Assembly (NCBI GenBank): GCA_905178155.1
Contig: CAJINV010000001.1
Coordinates: 8,153,599 to 8,217,598, forward strand
Direction: 5' to 3'
Length of the DNA stretch: 64,000 nt
From: Amoebophrya sp. A120
Taxonomy: Eukaryota; Sar; Dinophyceae; Syndiniales; Amoebophryaceae
Both the position numbers and the translations under genes were made by a program. Positions 33,918-45,909 of this stretch are shown here, in pieces. The notes beneath the pieces are model-generated. The model made no database searches. It saw only the letters and a list, made by a program, of their open reading frames with translations, and was not told the origin of the DNA. The stretch's first letter is position 1. Each line of letters starts with the position of its first letter.

Positions 33918-35258
33918 TTTCGTTGTTCTATCTTTAGATTCAGATTAGGAATTAGAAAAAGGACGATTGGAGTATTAATAAATGCGAGCAAAATAGATCC
34001 CACTGCCCTCAATATCGTGAAGATTTGTTTTGACAATTTTCCGAATGGGCTCGCACAGAAGGAACAATAAAATCAGCACATTCTTTCTCTGTGGAAGCAA
34101 ATATTCGGAAAGACTATCGAAACTACCTTTGCCTGACTCCAATGGTGACGCTGAAGAGAGAATATCACGATTTAGATGTGATAGATGAATGATCAATACA
34201 CTATCTGGGTTCTGATCAGCTCTCTGAAACTTCGGGATCGTGGTTAGATCTTGATTCTCGAGGAGATCAACTTCTTTTCGTTTTCTGATCTCAGCACCAA
34301 CAGCTACAGGTCCCAACAGAAGATGAAAAGATTTTGCGTTCGATCAATGCAGTAGTTCACTGATCAACGTGCCTGTGTTTCTTCTTTCAGAAGTGAGACA
34401 CAGTTTGAAAACGCTGTAACCTTGGACTTGTAGCTAATCATAGTTTTGAGCAATGAATCCTGTTCACAAGTGCGGGGATCTTTAAGTGGCTGGTCATAGT
34501 CTAGATGCAGACATACATTCTACTTCTGTAATACCTCGGATCTGGGTTGAGATCTTGGTGTTGGATGCAGTAGGCTAACGAACGCTTCAGGCAAAAATTG
34601 TCATACGCTAGTAAGCTCATCTCGGTTGGTGCATCATCCATGAAGATGCTCCAATCCGCCAAAGAACCAGTCATACAAACATAAAAATGCAAGTCCAACT
34701 GTTCTGTGGCATTAGTGAAGCCTAGCTGCGCGGCTTCGTGGAGCATTTTCGTATGGTGTCATTTGTTTCACCAACCACAGCGCAAAAACGATATCGGAGG
34801 CGGTTCATTTGTTGACATTTGCATTTCACGCGAGGTCGTCCCCCTCGAGGCTTGAGTTGATCAACATCAAGCGTCCAGTTCATTTCAAAATACAAAAAGG
34901 CCAAGGAGCAAGCAACGCCTAAATAGAGACGGAATCAAAATTGTTGGATATGGGGGCAGCACCCGTATCTCGATCCCATTACACTAACAAGCCATGCCTG
35001 TCACAAAGGGAAAAGCATTGTATTTTTTCGTAAGCCTGGAAAGTGGTTTCCGTTCCTTTGTCATGATGCTTTGTTCTCAGTCAGACTCAGACTCAATAAA
35101 CGTTCATTTGATTTTGCACATTGCTGCTGGTCGAAACGTACTGGTGCGTGGGGTATAAAAATTCAGTCGTGCCTCGCATATTCGCAAAGAAGGTCCAAAG
35201 CTCAACGCTGGTGGTTCTACATCACCCTGCATGGAGGCACTGGGGCTGTGGAGCAGTA
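33918..35258. other. Intergenic, with a doubtful small minus-strand gene
   Basis: About 1.3 kb. Two overlapping minus-strand frames (34722-34904 and 34501-34746) might be joined by a small intron. The first has an AT-hook-like PRGGRPRVK; the second is a neutral 81-residue sequence. Neither start nor splice sites are convincing, so I leave them uncalled. The rest shows nothing recognisable. Confidence 0.4.
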
Positions 35259-38200
35259 TCAGGCAGAGCCAGCTTCGTCCATTTTCGTACTGCCTTCCTT
35301 CATCAAAGACAGACTCTCATCCGTACTGGAGGTGGGCGGCGCGACAAAAAACGTTTCCGCTCGCTCGATCATCAGCTCGTCTGCGGATGAGGACGGGCCA
35401 AAGGTTACTCGCTTTGATAACCCTCCAGAAAAACAGTTCCCATGTGCGGCGCCATTGTCAACTGTGGCACTTGTGGTGTCGCCATGGTTGGTCTCAGGTT
35501 CATTTTCTTTTGCAGAATTAGGCACCGGCCCGGGTACGGCGAGTTCAAGAAGACTGACGTTGCTACAAGTCAACTGGTGGTGTTCGTCGGTAGCGCCAGC
35601 ACCACTCTCAACGATAGTAGGTTCCTGCTTGATGTCTTCTCCTTCACTTGGCACATTATCCTGCAGAGGCTTCGCCGCTTCTACCTGCTCGTCCCGAGCG
35701 GTTATTTCTTCCTCAGCGGGTGCAGCGCCCTCTTCCTCTTTCGTACCGACATCTGCACCCACCCCTATGAATGGCTGACTTCTATTGAACAGCGAGAGCA
35801 GCGGCGCTGGGGTCGAGAAGTTTGGGAACAAAGCCGATACCTTGCTCTGTACGACGGAAAATCCAGATCCTGCTGCTCCGTCGCCCGACGCATGCTCTGC
35901 CTCTGCCGCGTGTTGTAGTTGTTCGGGGGCTATGCTAGTTCCCGATTCGTTTTCCTCAACATGTTGATCTCCTCCTATGCCTCCTTCTTCTAAGAGGCTT
36001 TCGTCTTTCAGTCCCGAGTCCGCCATGGTGAGGCACTGCAGACGTAAAGCCTGCATGCAGAGGCGGTAGGAACTGATCAGGTGGGAAGTGGCGGCGTGAT
36101 GCGACGAATAGCAGTAGGACATCTCTCTCTCCGGGTCTACCCAGACGACTTTGAACGAATATTGCGAGAGATCCAGCTCCTGCTTTCCGTCACGGAGAAT
36201 AATCTGCGGAGGTGCACCTGCACTTGCTCGGAGATTATCCGCGAAGTCTCCAACGTTCGATGCGTGTGCTTCTTCTGGCAAGCGGGACTCTTGCGACGGC
36301 GTTGGGCTACTTTGCAGCAAAATTGCCGCAGATTTGCTCTCGCTAGCATTTGTTTTATTTTGGTCATGTGTGTCTACTGAGAACAAGCATGGCGACGCAA
36401 CGGGCTGCCCGTGCACTACGAGAAGATCCACATCCTTTCGCGACATGGCGGATGATAGCTGTCCCTTCGCGCCGGCATCTTTTGAACGAGACATGTTCGT
36501 GTACGGAACCAGCTCCAGTTCTTGACTTTTTGTGACTTGTCCGCTTGTAGTTAAACTACCAGCAACATCTTCCGTAGGTGAAGACAGCGTTTTGTACTTC
36601 TTTTCGCTTCTCCGATGTTGACCACGGAACTGGGTGGATATAGGCGTTCTTCCATCCATAGTCTCTTGGAGATTCTGATCCTTCGTCTCTCGGCCTTTCG
36701 AGGATGCGGAGTTCGCGAAGCTGCGACGATTATAGTTATACTTTGAGTTGTGGCGTCTTTCAACATCCCCACCGCTCTCTCCTGTACGACCTTTCTCCGT
36801 GACCCTTCTGCTTGCAGCTGGATTTGAAGCACACGACCCACTGCTTGAACTGACGCCACGTGTAGAGCGCGCCGAAGCTGCAGTAACTTTTCTGGATGCT
36901 GCTGTTGCTGTATTGCGACTATCGCGGCTCGTACGTCCTGCCTGCTCCTCTGCTGGTTGTATCACCGGAGATCCACTGATTTTCGTGTACCGGGTCAAAA
37001 AGTGCGCAACAGGGTCTTCGCTGTATTTGTCGAAAAACATCTGTCCCAGGATCGCGTCGGCAATGTTGCGACTCTCCGCAGTTTCGTCGCTGTTCACGGC
37101 TGCTTCTACTGGTACGTGGCTCGTCGCGTGATCACGGCCCACAGTTTGATACTGGACTGGCTGGTGCGCATTGGAGTGGTCACGCTGGTAAAGAGAAGTA
37201 GGCGGAGGTCCTGTGTTTTTTATTCCGCTGTACATAGTCTTGCTCATCCCATTGTCGGACGTGTAATTGTCGGACCTGTTCCCACCTCCTCCGCCGCCGA
37301 ACAGGGAAACCTCCCGCCCGCTGCGGTGGGCACTTTGCAAACGCCGAATCCGCTTTTGCGCTAGCTCGCCGAGCGCAATCTTCTTCTTGCGATACACAAC
37401 AGCACCAGCCAGCGGCGGCTCGGTTTCGATCCGGATGCGAAAGCGCTTCGGCTTTTTGCTGGCAGTTGTGGCGGAGGAATTTGTCTTCACCAGAACACCT
37501 GCGGACGTCCCACTTTTCAAACTGGTAGAGCTGGTCGTGGCACTCGTACAACTTGTAGCAGCAGCAGCAACCTCCTTACTTCGTGTGCGGCCAGATTGAT
37601 CGTCCTGCTTTGTCTGCCGCGCGCTTGCCGACAAGCTGCTACTGACCGAGTTTATCACGTTTGCGCAGCTGCTATCGCTAAACATAGCGTGTCCGCCGAA
37701 GGCCACGTCGAAGGGAAGGGAAAACATCTCCTTTCCCTTGCGTGTGGTTCTGACCGCGCGGCGCAGCGTATACCGCTTATTTCGCCGGTTTCGCCAACTC
37801 GGGGGCATGTGCGCAGTGGACCCCCGCGCACTCATCTGCAAGTGATTCCCACGATACGTGGTCTTGCGTCCCTTCGTGCTACTCAGGCTGGCACCACCAC
37901 CGTGCTGCTGGGAAGATGAAAATGGGTGTTCCCTAGTACGGCCCCTGCTGCCGGTCCGCGAGCGGCCGCCGGAACTGGAAGACGTCTGTCGACCAGAGGT
38001 GGACGAGCAAGTTGGTCTCTCGGGCTGCAACTCGATTTCCGAAGCAAAAGCAGAAGCGCGCCGCAGGTTGCCGCGCAGCTCCTGGAAAAGTCTGCTCTCT
38101 TCGCTCTGCAACGGATACCTGTCATGGTCGCTGCGCGCGAATACTCCCTCTTTCAACGTCTGACTCGAGGCCCAGGAATCCAGCTGGTCTGCGCGCTTCG

Positions 38201-41200
38201 TTAGCCGCAACTGTAAAACCCTTCCCGGCGTTGCAAGGGGCAAGAAGATGTCCCGGTAGTTTCCATCGTACAAATGCCGCGGGTAGTTGATCAGGCCTTT
38301 TCCGTCGTCGGAAAACAACGACCCCCGCATGCGGATTAGTTTCCGGTAGTGAAACCCCGGCTCGTCTTTTCGTACGTACACGCTCCCATTGCGATCGCCG
38401 AAGGAGGACAGTTGCTGTGCGGAATGGTGCGAGCAGCTGAGATCGTGGTCAGTGGTCGCGTTGTGGGCGGCGGGAAGCAGCACGCGATGGCGCTGTGCTT
38501 CATCTGTGCCTGCGTTGTTGTATTCCTCATAGTGATCGACAGGACAGGGGGTCACAGGCGGGAAGGAGAACGCATCTAAGACAGGTGTGGAGGTACTTAC
38601 AGACTCGTGCAACCTACTGGGCCGATGACAAGTGAAATCACCGAGCGGAGTGGGGCACGTTCGCCTCCTGGCGGTCGTGCCGCCAAGAACCACATCGCTC
38701 TTCTCACCGTCAACAAGATTTTTGGGGAAGTAGCCCTCGTTTTCTGTCGTCACCGCAGCGCCTTTCATTTCTGCTACGCAGTTCTTGCCCGGCCGTACTT
38801 TCCGCATCACCGCTGGTGCGGGGCGGTTGTACGGACTGCGCTTGATCAAGGAGCAGAGCTCCTGCACTTGGGGCTCGTAGCGACGCCGGCAGCAACGGTA
38901 GCGGTTGATCAGAAATATCTTCCACTTGCTCAAGCGCACCCGCTCCAAAAGGTAGCACATGTGCTCGCGAAAGCGAATCAGCGTTTCCGGTCGCGCGCGC
39001 GGAATATTGTCGTAGCTGGCCACCACCGTGACGGCGTATTGCCGTGTCTCCGCAGCGAGTTTCGGTGACATGGTCCAGCCCGGGGGACATATCAGCAGCG
39101 CAGACATCTCAATGCGCTCTCTCCGTGCGTGCTGAAGGGTCTCGAGCTGCCCGTAAGAACTGCTGTCAAGTCGATCTTCATCAAACATCCGCTCGTCCTT
39201 GCTTCTACTACGCGGAATGTTTCCAGCAGCACGGGAGTTGTTGTGAAGAGGAGAGCAGGGCGGACCAGCACGACCCCGCGTTGTTGTGTCTACACCCGCG
39301 GCAACTTCAAGCTCCGCGTCGTTGCAAGACCAGCTGCGGCGCTGAATCCGCCCGAGGGGGTCGTACGGGGCTGAGCATTGGGGACCGTCGAGCGGCGAGG
39401 CAGGCGCGTCTGGTTCATTTTCCTTCGTGGCGGTAGACAAAGCACTGGCAGCAACATCGTGCGCTGGGGATAAACTTTTCGCTGCCGTAATATCTCCCCC
39501 CTTGCTTTCGATGCTACCTACCACGGCGTCGAAGTGTGTAGCCGTCTCCGCAAAATCCGCGTCGGGATTTCTCGTTGCGAACGACGCACGGACGCGGTTG
39601 CCGAACCGACGGCGAAAAAGAAGCGAGCAAATACTAGCCACCCCCGCACCCATGCTGTGTCCCGTGAAAACTAAGCGGTAGCTGTCTGGAATGCGGTCGA
39701 GAAAGCCCTCCCGCACGAAAGTGTCTGCGATTTGTTCCGCACAACCGAGCATGCCAACGTGGACGTACTCCTCCGATTGTCGCTGTTGCTCAACATCGCG
39801 CACAGAAGGATCGTTCTGAGGCGTTGCGTCTGCGGCAGGAGTTAGCGGCGCGCACTCCAGCACAAAATTTGTGGCCACCTCCGCCATGTAGTTCGTTCCG
39901 GAAATTGCGACGACGACCGCTTTCGCCAGATGATCGCAGATCACAATCCAGAAACTGCTCTTTCCCGGTATGCGTGCGAAGTTTCCGTACCAGAGCTGGA
40001 TCTTTCGCTCCTCTTCCGGAGCCGGGGCCTCGAAGTCCGCCTCTATGGCTTGTTGGTTTTGGTCATCCGCTACAGCTGCCTCTTTTGGTGTGTAGTCGTC
40101 TCCGACTTGTCCACCCCCCGCCGCACCGACGTCCGACGGGCTTGCGGCCGCCGGTTTTGGTATTTCTTGCGCAGATATGAGTGCGCCTCCTGATCCTGGA
40201 CCGTCGCTCGAGTCGAAATTTAGAGCCGCAGGAGGAACGCCTTCCGCGGTCGCGCCAACAAGTTCGCCTTGTTCAGAACCCTTTTCCGTCGCGAAATTCG
40301 GCGTGCACAAAAGCCCTCGGGAGAGCTGCGTCCTGGCCGTTGCGGTATCAGCGGCCAGTGTTGAGCTTCCTTGTTCTTCGACTTCCATGGCGAAATGCAC
40401 CGAGCCTTCCTCCGACGTTGTGTAGTGCGGAACGTTGAAAGAGTTTGGAAAGGATCCCCGCGAGTCGCGGTCGGCGTCAGACGAAGGCCGGGAAACGTCG
40501 CCACTACCGAGTGGCGTCGTTTGGCCTGTAGCCACGCGGGGCCCGGGGTCTGAACACGCAAGATTCATACCCACGAAGCCCCCTTCAGATGCAGAACGCG
40601 CTCCCCGGGTCAGGCGCTCCTCGTGCGTACTGCTTGTTCTGGAGAAGGCAGTGTCCCGCCTGCCGGCGGACACCAGTGTTGCCGTGCTTCTGCCTTGGGC
40701 AATGTCACTCTCGTAGTGGGGGAGAACGTCAGCGGATGAGCGACTTCTCAACCTGCTGCATTCCACCGGCGAGGTAACCGCTGGAAGCTCCATGGATATC
40801 TGCCGAGTCTGCGTGGAGTTGGATGCTTCAACAGCCCCTCCGGCGACGCCCTGCGGTCTTTGCCTTTCTCTTGGAGGTGGTACAACCGGACAAGGTGGAG
40901 ACGAGGAGGGCACAAACGGAATTTGGGACAGCGGTTGCTTACCATGATACCGCTTCCGCCCCTGCAGAGAGCCTGTAGCTACTGTTCCAGCCCCAAATCT
41001 TGTACCCGCATAAGGCGGATAACAAGAATCATGGTGCAGCGTCATACTGTGCCGATGTCCGCCGCCTCGGGGCTGTGAGAGATCGCGAAACCTCGTGAAG
41101 CTTGGGCGACGCTGGCTCACGCCTCCGGAGGTAGAGAGAAAGTTAGAGTTTGCGATGTGACTTGCGCGACGCAGCGAATTCTTCGCATCACGACAGTCCG

Positions 41201-43526
41201 TTACCGTCATGCGAGTACAATCCACGAAGACATCTGCTAGGACGCTCAATTGCATTCGGTCGGGTTTGAGTTTTGGCTTAGAAGCGCTTGCGCAACGGGG
41301 GACGCTTCGGCTGCGACTTTTTGCTGTGGTGCTGCCTGACAGTGACGCAGCCGATCCGCTGGAAATCGTATTTCGCGATACACCGGTAGACATTTTTGTA
41401 AAGTCGTTCGGAGCAGGCGCGAGCCTGTGAGTCCCCGTTTGTCGGCTGCTGACTGCTGGGTGCATGAAAACGGAGGTGTCGCGCAGCTCACCTTCCCCAT
41501 AGTTTAGTCGCTGCTGTGGCGTAGAGGCAATTTCTTCTCCTTTGCTATGGCCCGCCCCAGCGAGTGCAGCAAAGCAAGCTCCTGGTCTATTGCCCTCGTT
41601 TTTACCGGCACTCGCTACCAAAGGTTCTGTCAACATTGTGGCGCCCTGTGCCATTTCTACTTGGTGGTCATCTGCATCATCAGCAACTTCCTGTTCTAAA
41701 CCCAACACCGGGTCTTTGCCCCCGCTACCTGAATCTCTTGGCTGCAGCCCTGTGACAGCGGCTCCTGTGCCGCTCGTCGTTCCATAATCGCTCACTTTTT
41801 TCGAAACCACGACGGAAAACTTCTCTTTCTGCATGTACTGTCGTTCCCTGTGGTAGAGCATGAGCAGGATCGCCCGCTCGTTCAATTGCAAATAGTTGTC
41901 GCCGACGCAGACGGACTTGTTCCCGACCTCCACCTGCGTGACCAAATTCCAGATCTTCCGACTGTCGCCGATCGCCATGCTGCAAAACTGGGGCCAGCCG
42001 TACACGATCTCGCTGTAGTTCAGGAATTCGAACATCAACCGGAGCGAGGCGTCGTCTTTGTGAAAATCCACGTCCACACCCTCCTCCACGTAGGGAAGGG
42101 GCACGCGACCGCCGAAATTTGGGGAGATGGCCAAGTCGGTGGCAGCCTGGAAATCCGACCAGCAGAGATTGGCATGGCCGCCAACCAGGGTCGCGACGTA
42201 AGTCAGAAGCACGTCCTTTACTTCGTCGGGGGTGCCTGAAGATTTAGATATTGAAATCAGTATTAAGGGAGCAGGACAGACATGGGTCAGTAGCCTCTAC
42301 CGAGAAGAAAGAACCGCTTTGCCACTTTTCTCAAGAAAACATCCAGGTACAACTCTACCAAGAATCCGCAAGGCTCGCTGAATCAAGTTCCGGGTCCACC
42401 GGCCCAGTAGGAAAGATGTTTCCTCCGTGCCTTCGGGCTTCTTCAACCGCACATCCAGTATGAGCTTCCGAATCAGTAAGTCGGACCGCGTGCTTCCTCC
42501 TCGTTTGCTGTCCGATAGAACGAAAAATAAGCCAAAGAGGGCGATGGAAGAAAAGATTGTGTGCAGTGTCAGAGTGAGCAGGGCGAAGTTCTCCACAAAC
42601 CTACTCATAAATTCTTTCTCCTCTGTCCACGACGTGCTGTAGTGCCTCTGCGGTGGAGCAGATCTGGAGGCGGATGGTTTGGAGGTTGATGGGGGTGGCA
42701 AGCGATCATCCGATCCGTCCTGTCGAGAGGCAGCTGAAGGCTCGCGGTGTTCCCACGAGCTGAGGACCCTCCTCCGGATAGCAATCTCTTCCCGGAAAGA
42801 GTCCCACTCGGCACCACCTTCCTCTCCGGGGGAAGTGACGGCTTCGGTCTGCTGGTGCTCTTGATGTGCGAAATCCGGTGAACTCGTCGCAACAGGACCG
42901 TCCGTCGCCGATACTGTCTCACCAGAGTCAAATGCAGTGCCGGCACTATCGGCCTGCGAAAGCGTTTTGAGTTCGGCAGCAAGAGCAACCGCTCTTCCGT
43001 TATGCTTTTCAGGTTTCTTCGCAGTCGGATTTCTTTCGAGAGGGACGCCTCGAGCAGAGGGGGCTCCGATAGGTTTCGAAAGGCCCCCATCTTGATCTTT
43101 ACTGCCATGTCCAAACGTTTGCTCCTCGTTACGTACCGTCCGTGCCCTCGGGGGATCGACCCGGTAGTTGACTTTCCACAATGACAGCGGGGAAAACAGC
43201 AACTTGTACACGAGCAGAATGTTCAACCCACACGCTAACAGAAACCGGTACCCTAAAAACGTATCCAAAAATCGGCGGCGGTTTTTGTGATCGTAAATTG
43301 CTCCGCGTGTAGACCAGAAGCCCAGGAGCGGGTCCGCGAAAAGAAGAAGCAGAAATAGCACACGAACTAGCTTGAACAAGTCGAGAATGTCCGGGTCTTC
43401 TTGCTCGTGTACAAAGAGCAACGATAGGTAGCAGACTAGACTGGAAATTACAAAGAAGGGAACAAAGCGAAAAAAGTCATCGTTTGCAAACCGCCACCTG
43501 CGGTGTAGACAGCGGGCTGGGGGCAT
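35259..43526 (-). CDS. Lipase A: giant sn1-diacylglycerol-lipase-like class 3 lipase
   Basis: Exon 1 (43526-42301) starts MPPARCLHRRW, shared with lipase B, and has four early membrane segments (such as FVPFFVISSLVCYLSLLFV and LACGLNILLVYKLLF) plus a fifth near its end. Exon 2 runs 42235-35259; the protein is about 2733 aa. The catalytic region has AVVVAISGTNYMAE, then FTGHSMGAGVASI (nucleophile elbow, near 39650), then SALLICPPG and the DAGL-like NIPRARPETLIRF before LSKWKIF. DAGLs hydrolyse diacylglycerol at the plasma membrane, releasing 2-monoacylglycerol. Between elbow and next strand is a low-complexity insert of roughly 160-170 residues, where animal DAGLs carry a regulatory loop. Long Ser/Thr/Arg-rich tails follow, with conserved blocks ATPGRVLQLR and FKVVWVDPEREMSY. 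Strict GT-AG splicing leaves the frame off by one nucleotide. Confidence 0.82.
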
Positions 43527-43999
43527 AATTTCATTTGTGCACACTCGTCGATAGCCTAGGATCGATAATAAAATCGCTTGGACTACGTTTTGGCAAGCCG
43601 CGCTTTGGCAATGCGTCGCTGCTTCTATTTGTCGCTGTACAAAAAAAAATTACAAAAAAAGGTTGCAGCGCCACAAACAATTACAGCTTGGCTGCAAAAA
43701 CGGCTGCAATATTTTGCGGAATACAACAAATCTATCAATGTAACTGTAAGTACCAAGTAGAACTGGCCGGGAGAGTGCGAGTCCATGGGAGACCTGTTTC
43801 CAAAGGGGTACCTTCTTGCTGGCAGGGGAACACGGACAACAACACGGGGACTAGATTGCTTGACATACTTGCTCTCACAGACAGAGAAAGTGGGCATATT
43901 TTGGCAGAACTGACAGACATAGGACGACACGAGCCTGATGAATTTGCCAAAGAGGTCGGTCTGTGCGTAGCCTTGCTGCGCCAGCGGGGGAGGAAGACG
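43527..43999. other. Intergenic, nothing recognised
   Basis: Upstream flank of lipase A. No supported feature. Confidence 0.45.
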
Positions 44000-45700
44000 T
44001 CGCCCTCGCCACAAAACGCGCCATGAGGAGCCGCTGGGGGAGAAAGAATGACCACTGCCCGCGCGCTACCAGGCGCGAGCACCGCCGAAGCGGCACCGGG
44101 CTGGCGCGCACACATCAGCCCGATCGGCGACGACCACGGTCACAAACTAACGCACGCCCGACCGTCGGGAAACCGGGGGGGGGCGCGCTCTGCGAGTACA
44201 GGAGGGCCCCGATCCCGATGAACCCCAACGCCACCGACTGGGGTGCCATTCCCGGGATCCGGGGCGATGGGCCGCAAGGCCGCCACTTAAGGCCTGCACC
44301 GCGCAGCGCCACCACCAAGGCCACCACCGCGCCAATGCTTGCGCCGGCGCAAGGATTGGCCCACCGAACGGGCACACCGGCCCGCCTCCGGAAAGAACGG
44401 GGCGACACACTTCAGCGCAGGGGGTTGGCCGGACACTTAAGCGCAAGGAAGGCAGACTGACAGGCACTCTCCCGCAGGGGAGGTGCCCGGGAGTGCCTCC
44501 GAGGGCGCCCGGGTGCCTGCCGGCTTCCCTTGCCACCCTATAGAGGAGGCAGGGCGAGGGGCGCCCGCTTTCGTTCCGGAGGCCGCCGGCCTTGCTTCGT
44601 TCTGCGGCACTGGCCTCGCCGCGGCCCCCGGCCAATATCAACGCCGGGCCCCAAAGCAGTGCCGGGATCATGTTGGACACACACGGGAGATGGGCCGCGG
44701 GCATTTGTCCACTGCCCTCGAAGTTCTCTCCGATTACTCGCGACCAATAGCCGAGGATGGTCCCGATGTTGACCTGCTCGGCGTCGCTCTGGGGGGCGTT
44801 CATGGAGCCCCGCTCGGGTTTTTCGACTGCGGGGCCACGCGCCTCGCTGCTTCGATCGCAACCGAGACGGCCCCGGCCCGGGCCGCCTCGGTCGCTCGCC
44901 GCCCTCATAAGCGGCCGGGCTGTTCGCGCGCGCGCCCTTCCACGGCCGACCAACCTTGCTGGCTTTCCGTACCCAGGTCCCCGGGCCGTCCCGATGGTCC
45001 CACTTCTTGCACTGCAGCGGAGGCGCCCCCCATCTGTCGGCTCCGGCCGCAGCTGAATTGCCCGGCCGCAGCTAGGGACGGCGGGCCGGCCGGCCCCCCC
45101 CCCCCCTGCAGGAGCGGGCCGCACTCGCGCGCACAAGGGCCCGCGGCGCTGCGGCGCTTCGGGGCCTCTAGAATTCGCAGCGCTCTTGCACTTGGGCGAC
45201 AGCGGCGGCAGCCGAGACACGGCCCGGAGCGGCAAACCATAGCCGAGACCGCGGCCGGGCTCTCTTGCTCCGGAGTTCTTCTTTAAGCGAAGCAATCGGC
45301 GCGGTGAATTGACAGAAGACCAGGAGGGCCCTACTCTTGGGCGCAGGCATTGCGCCCCGCCAGAGGGTCCCACGCGCTGGATGGCTCTGTTTTTCTGCGG
45401 CGAACAAGCACCCCGGCGATGTTGTCGCAACGCGCAACCCGGGGGCCGCTCCGCAATGCAGTCGCGGAATACCTCCAAAGCGATGCGGGACGCTAGTGCC
45501 TCCAGGACTCCGATACTAGTCGCGCGCCCTCCTGCCTGCGAGAAAATGGCCGGCGCTCTCGAAAGTGGCGCCTGGCGGCTCTCTGCCGGACCGACGCGGC
45601 CCGTGGCGGCCGACATGGGCCAGCGCGCTGCGCTGCCGCCCGCCAAAGGCGCGCGCGTATGCACATGCGCAAGCGACAGCCTCCACGCCGGCAGAGGAAA
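44000..45700. other. GC-rich island with overlapping open frames on both strands
   Basis: Base composition changes abruptly to very GC-rich, with runs such as 14 C at about 45097-45111, and returns to normal near 45700. Long frames exist on both strands (minus 44147-45703, 518 codons; plus 43963-44460, 44483-45286 and 45309-45812), as expected where stop codons are rare. The minus frame has a few protein-like patches (SDAEQVNIGTILGYWSRVIG; ALLWGPALILAGG). I find no domain in any frame, no introner termini and no rRNA or tRNA signature. It could be a foreign insertion, a decayed gene or a structural GC element. Codon use cannot decide between strands by eye. Confidence 0.45.
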
Positions 45701-45909
45701 CAAGAAGACACAGGATAACGCAACGAAAGGAGCACATCCACATCACCAGGAAAATTCCAGAGTGCGCCAGATGAACAACTACAGGGCCTCCCCACATGGA
45801 CCACCTGGCTGAAGATCATACAGCTTTGCGTCTCATACACACAGAAAAAGTGTAAGAGACGTATTTCAAAGACACCTGCTTCGTAAAACTTACAGGGAGA
45901 TCCGTGGAG

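Noticed and set aside
34935-34995. tRNA-like A-box sequence on the minus strand (TAGTGTAATGG)
   Set aside because: The only B-box-like match is five bases away, and no cloverleaf can be drawn.
44147-45703. 518-codon minus-strand frame called as a gene
   Set aside because: The GC-rich context makes long frames on both strands expected; no domain or start context supports it, so it is listed only as part of the island.
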